A DNA stretch of 64,000 nt, taken from Leucosporidium creatinivorum (taxonomy: Eukaryota > Basidiomycota > Microbotryomycetes > Leucosporidiales > Leucosporidiaceae). A program made the translations under genes and the position numbers. Numbering within the stretch: the first letter of the stretch is position 1; every line of letters starts with the position of its first letter. Of the stretch, positions 21,592-32,183 are shown in pieces. The stretch spans positions 1 to 64,000 of the forward strand of contig BCKL01000031.1 in the NCBI GenBank assembly GCA_001600635.1, written 5' to 3'. Under the pieces are notes generated by a model, which saw only the letters and a list, made by a program, of their open reading frames with translations, did not search any database and was not told the origin of the DNA.

Positions 21592-24167
21592 CTGCTCCCT
21601 TTGAGACGAGGTCGAGAGCGGCGAAGCGCAACGAGCAAAAGTGAGAGAGGAGAGCAACAGGCGAATCGACTCGAGCCGCTCGCTTTCTTGGGCTCGACAG
21701 GCGGCTGTTGATGTACAAATTGGCCTGCTTGCAGCTTTAATAGCACTTCACCCTTACTTCACTGCCCATCGACCTCTCCTCTCTTCGCTCCCCCTCAACC
21801 TCGCGCGCCCGCTTTCCACCTCTCTCCCTTCTTCGTCTCGCTCTGCTTCTTTGGATCTGCTTCTCTGCGCTTGCTGGTCATCTGTGAGTGAACTGAGAGG
21901 CGTGGGTAAGGCGGTGGAGTATACTGGGAGGCTATACAGCGGTACAGAGGCCTGCGCGAGGGCTCAGAAGAGGAGGAGGGCTCGCTTCGTCTCTCTCGCT
22001 GGCTTTTGCCTCGCTGTGCGGGATGGAGCTCGGTGAGTACTGCTTGAGACCACTTCTTGGTCTCTAAGGTACCTGTTTAGCGTTGCAGACGAGCAGACTT
22101 CCGTGAGCGAGGAGGCGGACGAGTCGAGGGAGCGTTCGACGGCTGCTGAGCCGGCTTGCAGGGCGTTGAGCTGTGCAGGTCGGTCAGCTGCGCCTTTGGT
22201 CGAGGATTTTGCTTGCCTCCCGGCAAGCACACCCACTCAGGTCACGGTGGGGAGGAGCAGCTCTACGCCGAGCGGGCGCCGCCTGAGTTGAGGGCTGCTC
22301 CGTCGCACGCTCTCCCTGAAGGGGAGTGGTCGTCGGTGATCCGCTCCTACTCTGGTGAGCCCTCTGAGTCGTCTTTCTGTCTCCATACATCTCGGACGAC
22401 CAGCCCGACTATAGATCTCTGACGATGATCGCCGAGCAGGGAAAGCAGCGCTCGTAGGCCTTCTGCTCTGACTGCTGGTGCTGGTGGTCCAAGCGGGGAG
22501 TACAGATTGATCTTTTCAACCTTCCATCTTGCTCGTGGTGATGCGTAGTGCGGTGCAGAAGCATTGCTTGGGGATGCTCGGAGTTCAAGGTGCGTTGCCG
22601 CCCTCACTTTGGTTCGGTGTCGAGTTGCAGAGTTGCAGATTGATATCCGAGCCTGTAGCGGACACCTAGCGCCTCCAGGTAGCTGAACATGATCTGCAGC
22701 GCGTGTGATCTGAAGCAGGATCTGTCTCGGCGATGGCTCTCTGGTCACTTTCGCCGGCGCACAGCTTCCGCCGAGCGGGGGCTCGTCGTCGGTGATTGTG
22801 AGTGGGTAGTACTTGCCCCTGTACACATTTACTGCTGCCACGGGGAGCTGTAGAATAGCGTCAAAGGCTACAGCTGCAGAGGCTGAGGCCTGAAACCGAG
22901 CTCGGCGATCCCTGTCGAGGCTCTTCGCAGGCTGACAAGCTTGCAGAAGCGTTAAATGCCAAGGACCGGTAGAGGCTCGGGTTGAGCACTCCAGGCTCGG
23001 CGAGCCCGAGGCTCGCCTTCGGTGACTCCAGCAACCGCTCGCACTTCAGCTTCGGCGATGGCAAGTCAGGTGCGCTCGTTCCTTTTCTTCAGCGTGGCCT
23101 CCCTGGGCTCTCGGGAGGCGTCTTTGAGGGTAGATTAGGTGAGTCCGATCTGAGCGCGCTTCCCGCTGCTCGGTCGAGTCAGCCAAGAGGGTCTCGTCGA
23201 GCTAAAAGGTGAGCAAGGTTTGGCGCAGAGCTACATTCCCTTGCTCAGACGAGGCAAGTTGCCTTGCTACAGCTGGGGTAAGTGGCTAGCCTACAGAATC
23301 TGTCCAGAGCTAGTTCTAGCTACTGCTCTGTTGCAAGCCGTGCTCGGCGCGCCAACGTTGGATCGGGCCTTCAGTAGCAGCTCGCTCGCCCACTCGTCTT
23401 TGCTCTCTCTCTCGACTGCAGAGCGGGAAGGGATGATGTGCTCCGCGAGCGATGTAGTCTCTGGACGAGTGTTGGCCATTGGCTTCCGGCGTGCACTCGT
23501 CGACCGGATGGGGCCTAGGCGAATGAACGTCGCCGAAACGAGGGGAGTGAGGGGCACAGGGAGGCTACAGCTGGCTCCTGCCTCGGGGTATACGAGCAGA
23601 AGTCTACAGTTGAGATATTTTACATCCTCTTCTCACGCAAGTGAGGACTAGGCAGCACATGAGCGAGGTCAGAAGGACTCGGAGTTGGAGGCTCGGCGGT
23701 CCTCACTTCGGCGCTTGCGGGCTCGCTAGGGCGGGTCTGCTGGGTTGCTGATACCTTGAGTCACTGTGGGCCTTGAAATCACTTCCAGCTCACGGGTCGC
23801 GCGGACCTCACCAGCAGACACACACCTGCTAAACGGAGCAGCTCGCCGAGCTCGCTTCGTCGCTTCCCTGCAGAAGCAGTGCGGTGGAGGCGCGTGTTCG
23901 GGGTGCTAAATCTCCTCAGACATCCTCAGCTACAACAGTGCTCGCTGCTTCTCTTCTGCCTATCCCTCGCAATGAAGCTCGATTCTGCTGGAGTCAATTA
24001 CAGACGGAAGGCAGCGGGCGTAGCAGAGCGACAATACGATTATGAGTCTGAAAAAGACACAGCTGTAGCACATCGCTGCGAGCTCGGCGTTGTCTCGGCT
24101 TGCGCGCGCCCGTTTCGCTTCTTTCGCTTCCCTCGCTCGTCTCAATGCTGCTACAACTCGACACACC
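21592..24167. other. 2.6-kb gene-poor region
   Basis: No coding gene is supported on either strand; open frames are short, lack family motifs and lack paired splice signals. The DNA is dense in CTGTAG/CTACAG and CGCCGA/TCGGCG words on both strands. It may hold old repeat debris or non-coding transcripts, but I cannot name any. Confidence 0.5.
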
Positions 24168-24649
24168 TCAGAATTGGCCTCCTACAGGATACGTCAACAA
24201 GTCTCTGTTCACCCTTCCAACCGTACCCGCCCACGCTTCATGCAGCTTGCTGAGCGTGAAGACTCCCGCCATCATCAACGAGACAAAGATGCGCTGCTCT
24301 CCAGTAGCTCCCAAGGGGCGCGATACGGCGTCACGGTTACGCTGTAGGGGTCTGTAGTCGGGAATGCCACGTCCGACGGGCCAATTCTCTGTTAAAGCCC
24401 GACCGAGCTGGTCAGCGTTCCCTCCCTCGAAGACGGTGTAGGGAAGGGCGACTCACCGGGGTTGGCTCCGTCGTAGGCTGCAGGATACTCGCGATCTAGA
24501 CGCAGACCATTTCTATCCTGCTCTCCCGCTCTTCCAGCTTGCTCTGCTGCTGCCTGCCCCTCGTCGCCTCGGAGGCGAAGGACCGAGACGGCAGGGATGC
24601 CTCCTTCCGAAACGAGGGTGGTGCTGTTGGTGGAGTTCGAAGAGGGCAT
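24168..24649 (-). CDS. Small hypothetical membrane protein
   Basis: Two exons encode about 140 aa: MPSSNSTNSTTLVSEGG through ...YDGANP, then, after an intron with GTGAGTCG donor, CTGACCAGC branch and TTAACAG acceptor, ENWPVGRGIPDYRPLQRN onward to the end LLTYPVGGQF. The first 60 residues are polar and charged. One hydrophobic segment, RIFVSLMMAGVFTLSKL, could span a membrane. The frame stays open across the junction and the gene is divergent from the ALDH-like gene over 177 bp, which supports its reality. I do not recognise the family. Confidence 0.5.
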
Positions 24650-24826
24650 TGCTGATTCGGTGAGTAGTCTCGTTGTCGTCAAAGAGAGCTTGTCTGTGAG
24701 CTGCTGAGGGGTCCTCGCCCGCTCCACCACCACCGGGATCGACTCCCTCCCCACCCGCTCCCGCTCACAAAGTACCGCTGAACGCCCTTCTGATCCTCGC
24801 TGCCTCTCCTACGCAACAGTGTCAAC

Positions 24827-26757
24827 ATGTCCAACCAACTCAAGATGCAGCTCAAGGCAGTAGCAACCGCCTCGGCTGATGGATCCGTCGCTTTCCCTCG
24901 TTTCAAACAAGAGCAGCTCGTCANGCTCTACAGTGCGTGACTTCGCTTTTCGCCAGCAGTGGGCGCCTATGCTGACGCTCTTGTTCCCAACAGACGCCCT
25001 CTCCGACCAACGAGATGCTCTGCAAAACGGCCTCCTCTCCGACGTCGGCCTCACCTCGGCAGAGGCTGAGCACGAGCTGGCCGAGACTTTGAGCCTGGTC
25101 AAGCGGTTGGTAGACGAAAGCGACTTCAAGAAGCAGACGAAACAGGTGGAGAGGGAGCTGCGCGAGGATGGCAAGTTCTACCGAGGCAAGGGAGTTGTCG
25201 TCGTCTGCGCCGAAGCTGCTGGTGAGCTTCATCTTGACCGCTTCGCGCTCACGCTAGAGCTGATCTTTTGTGATGTACAGCTCCCGTCTGGTCGACTATT
25301 GCACCTCTCGCTACTGCCATCTCCTCGGGAAACGCCGTGGTCTGCTTCGTGAGTTCGGCGTTGCTTCGCCCCTTCCGGCCTTGCAGCAACTGACACTCCC
25401 TCCACCGCCTTTACAGCTACCTGAATCGACTACCAAGCTTTCGGCTTTACTGCAGACCACCCTCACCTCTTCCCTCAACCGCTTCGCTTACCTCTTCACC
25501 TCGGCCAACTCGCTCTCCGAGGTGCTCAACAGCGGCAGTCTTTCGGCCGCTTCGACTCTTGTCGTCTCGGGATCATCTACCCCTGGCTCGGAGCACCCCC
25601 TCATCCTCAACCAAGCCGGCTCACACGGCCCCACCATCCTCATCGACCGCCTCCTCCCCTCCTCGCCTCCCCATCTCGTCGCTCACTACGCCCGTCTCAC
25701 GGCTCGCGCCGCCTTCCACGGCCAAGGTCGACTTCCTGGATCCGTGCACCGCGTGCTTATACGCGCCGAGTCGGCAGATCAGTTCCTCGCTGCTCTCCAG
25801 CAGGAGGTTCGCTCAAACTTCGGCGCTGGCGAGAAGGGCGCAAGGAGGGATGGTGCGGTGCCGAGGAATGAGAAGGAGCAGGTCAGGCATCTGTTGAGCT
25901 TGGTGAAGGAGAAGGGACAGGGCAAGGTGCTTATCGGCGGCGGAGAGAAGGGCTCGTCGACCGATTCGTTCGCGCCGACGGTCGTCACCGAGCCGAGTCT
26001 GTACGTTTTACACCTCGCTGCTCTAGTCTCAATTGTTCCTCGCTATACTAAGAGGGCTCTGCTGACTTTCGACCTCTCGCTCGCAGTGACCTCTTCTGCA
26101 AAGACGTCCGCGGCCCCGTGCTTCTCGTGCAGACCTTTGCCAGTCATGAAGATGCCTTCTACCTGCTGGAGCAGATGTGAGTTCATTTCGATACATCGGA
26201 GAGAGCCCCGGCTGACTTATCACCCTCGTACAGCGATTCCTCGGTGCTTCACATCTTCTCGGGCGAGCCGGCCGCGCTCGAATACCTCGCGACCGAGTCC
26301 AAGGCGAGCACCATCTACGGCAACGACATCCCTCTCTCGTCTCTTTGTAAGCTCTCGGTCTTCTCCCGCTGCTGCTTCCTCAGCTGCTCCCTCTTTTCTG
26401 CGCCGAGCCGACTTCCACTCGACGCTGACCAATTTCCTCCTCCAAAACCCTCTCCGACAAGCAGACGACCCTCATGGCGCTCTCACGAACCCATCTCCCT
26501 ACACCACAACCTGCAACCTCCACCTCACCCCCCTCTCAGACCGTCTCTCAACCTCCCCCCTCGGCCGCCTCGCCCTCGCCGCCCTCCCCAAATCACTCAC
26601 CTACAACCGCACCAAGTTCAGCAACTCGGTCCTTCGAGTCTTCTTCCTTCAGGGCGTCTTCATCAGTCTGGGTACGGTCGCAACGGTGTTGTTGAGTAGT
26701 CTCGGCTATGGCGGCTGGCTCGCGGTCGGCTGGATCAGGAGCAGGTACTTCGTTTAG
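24827..26757 (+). CDS. Class-3 aldehyde-dehydrogenase-like protein without catalytic residues, tail-anchored
   Basis: About 490 aa in seven exons. The N-terminus FKQEQLV, LYNALSDQRDALQNGLLSDV and LSLVKRLVDE matches the helical start of ALDH3 enzymes, followed by VVVVCAEAAAPVWSTIAPL and ATAISSGNAVVC, the Rossmann part. Downstream, EPSLDLFCKDVRGPVLLVQT and HIFSGEPAALEYLATESKAS match the ALDH3 C-terminal half. Where ALDHs have the general-base Glu (ELGG) this protein has LNQAGSHG, and where they have the nucleophile (GQxC) it has GQGRLPG. It should therefore not be an active dehydrogenase. The last 40 residues are hydrophobic (VFFLQGVFISLGTVATVLLS), as in membrane-bound fatty ALDHs. An undetermined base is at 24924. 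The exact acceptor of the last intron (near 26460) is uncertain. Confidence 0.72.
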
Positions 26758-26951
26758 CTTTTTTTTTCTCTTGCAAGAATGAGATGCAACACTATGTACT
26801 GTCTCTATATTGAGTCAGAGTGAGAGAGACGTTCGCTAAGCAAGTGATTCTTCGCTCTCGCCGAAGCACGCAGTGCTCCCCTCTGCTCTTCCCTCTCCCG
26901 CTCGCTTTGCTGGCATGACAAGCCCAAAAGATACGCAATGCAAACGCCCCT

Positions 26952-29900
26952 CTACTTCCTAGTCTCTAGCTCCATCCTCAGCAACGCTCCTAGCTTGACG
27001 TACTCCTCCAAGCACTCGGGGTTTCTCAACGTCTCGGCGTTGATGCTGGCGAGCGAGGCGCCGTTGAGAAGCTTCTTGATGGGCACCTCGACTTTCTTGC
27101 CGTTTATGGTATGCTGTCGAGTGGGAGTGGGAGTGGGAACGAAGGTCAGCTGGCGAGCGACGAAGGGTAGACGAAGAGTGACGAACGGGGATGTCCGAGA
27201 CGGGAAGGATACGCTCGGGGACGTGGCGCGCAGAACGGCTGTGTGAAAGAAAAGGGTCAGCGACTTGTCGAACAAGCGGTTCAGCTTTCTAGAGCTCACG
27301 TCATCCGAATCCTCGTCTTGATCTCTTTGAGCAGCTCGTCGCCGAGGGTCTCTTCGCCTACCAGCTTGACGAAGAGCACCACTCGCTCGTCGGCGCCGTC
27401 GAGTGTCTTCTGTCCGACTACGAGCGAGTCCTCGATGATGTGGAGCGAAGCTGAAGCTCCGTTGATCACGGGTGTCGAAGGAGCGAAAGTGTCGAGGACC
27501 TCGTAAAGCTCCGAAGAGCCGAATCGAATGCCGGAGGCTATGACGATGTCGAGAGATAGTGTGAGGGCCGAGAAAGTGTGGAAGAAGAGAGGAAGATGGG
27601 AAGTCAGTTCTTGAACAGGTACCGAAGCCAACGAAGCGACGTACGGTTCAATACTCCATCAGATCGACCAAGCATAAGCAGTCCACCGCCGTTGCCCTCT
27701 TGCGAGCCCGAGATGAGGCAGTAATCTCCATGCGCCCACACGCCTTCGAACTTGTCGAAATAACTGGCGAAGTAGCGCTTTCCTCCCTCGTCGCCCCAGA
27801 AGAAGGCGGGCATGCAGGGGAAGCTCTTGATGCAGACGAGGTCGCCTTGCGAGTCAGCGGGGAGGGCGACACCTTCTTCCGAGAAGGAGGAGATGGCCAC
27901 TGCGAGTGACGAGAAGAACATCAGCTCGGCGACGCGCGCGGGCGCTGAGAGAACTCACTGCCGAGATTGATGCATTGGATCTCTCCCTCGTAGACGGGAA
28001 GCATGGCATTGTGACCGGCAAAGAGCGAGCAGATGTCCGTTCCTGTCGTGGTGCGCGAACGTCAGTTTCCGAGCCCGCCTGATCGCCGAGCAGCCTTCGA
28101 GCGACGCCAGAACTCACCTCCAGTGATGCTTCCGAGAAGAAGATCCTTCTTGATGTGCTCGTAGACCCAGACGAAGAGCTCAGGCTTGAGGGGCGATCCC
28201 GTCGAGAGGACTTGCTTGAGCGATGAGAGCGAATGCTTCGCTGCCGGGTCGTAGCCCTTGGAGAGGACGTCGATGTACTTGGCGGACTGCAGTAGACGGC
28301 GCGTAGTCAGCATACAGCTCGTGAGGGCTTGGACGGGCCGAGGAATGGGCTCGGACCGAGCTTGCTCGGTCGAAGCTGAAATCGGGAGACGTACGGTGCC
28401 GAAGACGGTGATGCCGAGGTCGTCGACCATCTGCCACAGCAGCTCGGGGCGGAAGAGTGGTGATCCGTCGAAGAGGACGAGAGTGGCTCCGGTCTGAAGA
28501 CCCGAGACGAGGTAGTCTGCTCGGCGAATGGGTGGGTCAGCTCGGATCGCCCGAGATGAGTTCGAGGACTCACTGTACATCATCCAGCCGGTGGTGGTGT
28601 ACTGGAAGAAGACATCCTCGGGTCCCATGTCGCCGTGGATAACGTGCTCCTTCTTCGACTGAAGCAGCATACCTCCAGCGCGGTGGACGATCGGCTTGGG
28701 CTGCGAGAAGCGAGAGGTCAACGCCTGAGGGTCCTGAGTAATAACGAGCGCACCTTTCCAGTAGTCCCAGACGAGAACAAGACCCAAAGCGGATGGTTGA
28801 ACCCTCCCTGCCAGAACTCAATCTCCGAGCTCTGCCCCTTCTCAGCCGCTCCCACCTCCAACAGCGCATCCCAAGTTTTCCATCCCTCCGCCAAGCTCTC
28901 CACTCCACCCTTGAATCCCTCGCCGAGGTAGTCAGTCACTACGACCTCGAATTTGCTCGTCAGGCCGCGCTCCTTCCTCGCCTTCTGCAGGCCCTCGACG
29001 ACGGTTGTCAACTTCTCCCTCTGCGACAGCACCTTGCCATTATACCGCACGCTCTCCACTCCAATGATACCCCAGAGCTCTCCCTTCTGCCTCTCGTTGA
29101 CCTCGGTCCCATCGGTAGGAGGAAGGAACTGCTCGAACCTCTCGAGCACGCCAGCTGCGCCGAAATCGGAGGCTGCGGAGGACCAGATGGCACCGATGGA
29201 GGTGGTGGCGAGGAGGAGGGCGAGTGCATGGAGAGAGTTGGGCCCGTAGTAAACAAGGATGGAGTTGGGCTTGAGGCCGAGAGAGCGGAGGGAGAGGGAG
29301 AGAGTGTGTACGAGGGCGTGGAGCTCGCCGAAGGTGGTGCGACTGTAGACGAGGGGAGAGTTAAGAGGGGGCTCGGCTGAAGGTGCGGTGGAGACGAGTG
29401 CGGGAGCAGAGATGAGCGAAGCTCGGAGTCAGCAACGAGCGCCGAGCCGAGTTGTAGCAAGCTTCTACTCACCACACTCAACGACAGCGACCTTGTCGGG
29501 CGTTCTGCGACCAGCAGCAAGCATGTTCTCAGCCCAGTTGAGCTTCGCACCGCTGAACCAAGGTGGAATCGAAGGCATGGGCGCCGAGAGGTCGATGATC
29601 TGCGAGAGTTGAGCGAAGCAACAGAGAGGAACGTCAGAAAGCTACTCAAGTTCTTTCAGAAACTTTGACAGTCATGTACAGTGCCGCTAGGCATTCTCGC
29701 GATCTCCTTGACCGCATGCGCTCGGACCGGCGTGAACGTCGTTTCCGCCGAAGCAGCTGCACTACAGCGAGCGGATATGGTACAACAGCGGCAGCACCAA
29801 CGTATCACCTGGAGTCACGATCTGCGACCCTACAAGCTTCGGCGCGCTCACAACGGCTGCAGCGAGCCGAAGTAGCCGTCGGAAGCGCTGGCCATGCTTC

Positions 29901-30302
29901 CCAGCAGCGCCGAGCTACTAGAGAGCACAGCAGGCAGTACGGAGCATCTCGGCGATTGTGCATGGCGTCCACTCCTCCCCTACAGCTTCCCGAGCCGTCC
30001 TCTGAGCTCCAGCCTGCTGCCGACGCGTCAACTCACCTCCGTCCAGCGCTCGCTGGCCACGACGCCATCTCCCCACTCCCAGACCTCGCTCCAGAACTCT
30101 GCAATATTCTCAACACTCCACCTCTGCAGCGCCGCGTAATCCGCTGCAAGTCCCGAGCTCGTCAGCTCGTTGCCGGGCAAACTGTGGGGAGGCGGGGGGA
30201 CTCACCAAGCTCGAGGTTGTACTTTGTGCTGATGTGTTGCTTTAAGCTGTACATTTGAGTCTGCTCGGGGTGCGCTGGGCGCCATAGTTCGCGGGCGGGC
30301 AT
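26952..30302 (-). CDS. AACS: Acetoacetyl-CoA synthetase
   Basis: About 700 aa in a dozen exons from MPARELWRPAHPEQTQ (ATG 30302) to LGALLRMELETRK. It makes acetoacetyl-CoA from acetoacetate, ATP and CoA in the cytosol. Visible: the N-terminal acyl-CoA-synthetase cap LQRWSVENIAEFWSEVWEWG, PPWFSGAKLNWAENML, the AMP-binding loop VLFSSGTTGKPKPIVHRAGG, YTTTGWMMYNYLVSGLQTGA, GRSDGVLNPSGIRFGSSELY and the C-terminal HTINGKKVEVPIKKLLNG with the catalytic Lys region. RHVPERILPVSDIP is encoded by its own short exon. Length fits the family (650-700 aa). Intron 2 is 437 nt, far longer than the rest. A GGTGGGAGG box lies 50 bp upstream of the ATG. Fumarylacetoacetase, 9 kb away, yields its substrate. Confidence 0.92.
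29600..30036 (-). other. Unusually long intron 2 of acetoacetyl-CoA synthetase
   Basis: Donor GTGAGT at 30036-30031 follows codons for SERWTE and acceptor CTCTCGCAG ends at 29600 before IIDLSAPMPSIPPWF. Protein homology leaves no residues between, so all 437 nt are intronic, against about 50-90 nt for neighbouring introns. A + strand open frame inside it has no recognisable family motif. Confidence 0.75.
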
Positions 30303-30614
30303 GGTTGGCGATTTCGAACGAGTTGGCGGAAGGGAGAGAGGCGACGGCGGAGGTGGGAGGGAGGCGACCGAGCCCACCGGGTGGCTGCTCGAGAGTGAGC
30401 AAATGCGATGGTTCTGTAGCAAAGCAGGAAGTAGCACAGGAAGACAGACGTGTTGTGACTCGGAATGGTGTAGACTGGCCTGCTGAAGAGGTTAGCAGAA
30501 TAGCTCGGCGATGTCGCGTGCCCGCTCGGCGCTCGCGTGGAGTCGGAATCAAGGCTTCCGAGGTGTCCGATAGGTTACAGACTGGTAATAGCCCTGCTAA
30601 TAAGCTGCTACAGA
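30303..30614. promoter_or_regulatory. Upstream region of acetoacetyl-CoA synthetase
   Basis: 312 bp between that start codon and the stop of the upstream F-box-like gene on the same strand. Contains GGCGGAGGTGGGAGGGA at 30346-30362. Confidence 0.45.
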
Positions 30615-31745
30615 CTACCACCTCCTCCCCAACCCACCCTCTACAACCTCACACCCCCTTCCGCTCAGCTCGGCGTTCAATCCCACACTAACCACTCCCT
30701 TCCCAATCATCTTGCCCCTCTTATCGCTCACTCTAAACCTCCTCAACTTCTCCAACCTCCCTACATCATTCAACACCAACCTCGAGAACATGATCCCCAA
30801 ATCCGCCTTCAGCTGCTCCTCGTCGGGGGCGAGGAGGACGTGCAGTTCCTCAATACCAGATGGGCAGGAGCGGAGGAGGAGAGAAAGCCAAGGTGTCATA
30901 GTGATGAGCGAGAGTCGGAGGGTGCGTAGAGAGGTGCATTTGGGTAGGAGAGCCGACCTCCACAGCCCGAGTTGATGAGCCTGAGGGCCGTTCGGCGCCC
31001 ACCGAGGTGCAAACTCCAGTGCCAGGTTCTCCAAGTTGGAGAGTAGGCCATCTGGGAAAGTGGATATGTATCGAGTCGCTTCGTAGAGGGGTAGTGGTGA
31101 AGTGATGGCAAGGGAGAGGACTCGTTCGGAGAAGAGAGGAAGAGGGAGCGCCGAGAGTGGAGCGGGCCAGGTGATGCCATCAGTGATGGGGCAGCGCTCG
31201 CCGAGCGTGAGGGAGGTGATTTGTTCCCATAGTTGTGGTTCTTGATAGATGAAGGAGGAGGAGGCGAGGAGGGAGAGAGATTCGAGCGCGGGAGCTGCGC
31301 CGAGACGCCGAGACGGTCAGTTCGGCCGCGGCAAAGAAGGTGGGCGACGAAGGGAGGACTCACCTCGGCGCCAACTCCAATCTCCCAAGTATACCCAGCC
31401 ACCAAGCGTCAATCGTCTGACCTTCGGCAGACACCTCAAACCGAAGACGATGTCAGTCTCCATCTCCCCCTGCTTCTCCAACACCAATCCCAACTCCCTT
31501 ATATGAGTCTTCCGCAACTCGGGCTTGATCTTGCAAGTCGCGATAAGCTGCCTGAAGCGTTCATTCCCGGCGAGAAAGACCCTGCGATGGACGAGGGGCT
31601 GGGCGCAAGAGCTGAACGTCTGGTTGACCAGGCAGCAGTTGTAGAGAGGTGCATAATCCCAGGGATGCGGGAAGTGGTCCGAGTCGGGTGGGACGAGGTG
31701 CACGAGAATAGCGGAGATGAGCTCGGGAGGGAGCGCGGGAAGCAT
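30615..31745 (-). CDS. F-box-like / leucine-rich-repeat-like protein
   Basis: Two exons, about 350 aa. The start MLPALPPELISAILVHLVPP has the LPPEL-I--I pattern of fungal F-box proteins, followed by YNCCLVNQTFSSCAQPLVHR, the usual second half of the box. The rest alternates short hydrophobic runs (LRCLPKVRRLTLGGWVYLG, LENLALEF, CTSLRTLRLSL, SCPSGIEELHVLL) that resemble irregular leucine-rich repeats. The single intron (about 31,294-31,363) has a GTGAGTCC donor and a CTGACC branch. F-box proteins recruit substrates to SCF ubiquitin ligases; the substrate is unknown. The frame is open throughout the second exon. Confidence 0.65.
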
Positions 31746-32183
31746 GGCGTCGAAGCTGTCTACAGGCTCGATTAACGAGGTTTGGAGAGCAGGAGATGGT
31801 CGAGCTTACGTGTAGTGAGATCTAAGGCGTCTGACCGGCGTGAGAAGCTGCGATACAGCTCACAAGACGAGCGAGAGCAGGGAGAGGCCAGAGATCAAGA
31901 AGTGGGGCTCAAATCGCTCGCCTTACTCGGTCGCTGTAACTCATCGAGAACCCGAGGTAAGATCGCAAAACAAGCACTTGAGGAGATTACATGGGTATAG
32001 CTAATCGTGCAAAGCTGCAAACTGCTCCGTCTACTTCCCGAGCTCCTCATCCTTCCGCCGAAGCTGGCCGTAAATCGCCACACGGGACTGCAAAACGACA
32101 CTTCCCTACACAGCACCTCAAGAGAGACTCTCCACCGTCGAGTTGCACCGACACTCCCCTCCCCCATCAACGCCGAACTCTCG
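31746..32183. other. Intergenic region
   Basis: 438 bp between the stop of the Zn2Cys6 gene and the start of the F-box-like gene, both on the - strand. It should hold the 3' UTR of the first and the promoter of the second; no further gene is visible. Confidence 0.5.

Noticed and set aside
29665-30258. 197-codon open frame on the + strand within the acetoacetyl-CoA synthetase gene
   Set aside because: It spans a long intron and two exons of the - strand gene and shows no recognisable family.
31060-31200. Possible frame break in the F-box-like gene
   Set aside because: Rereading the bases shows one continuous frame through exon 2.
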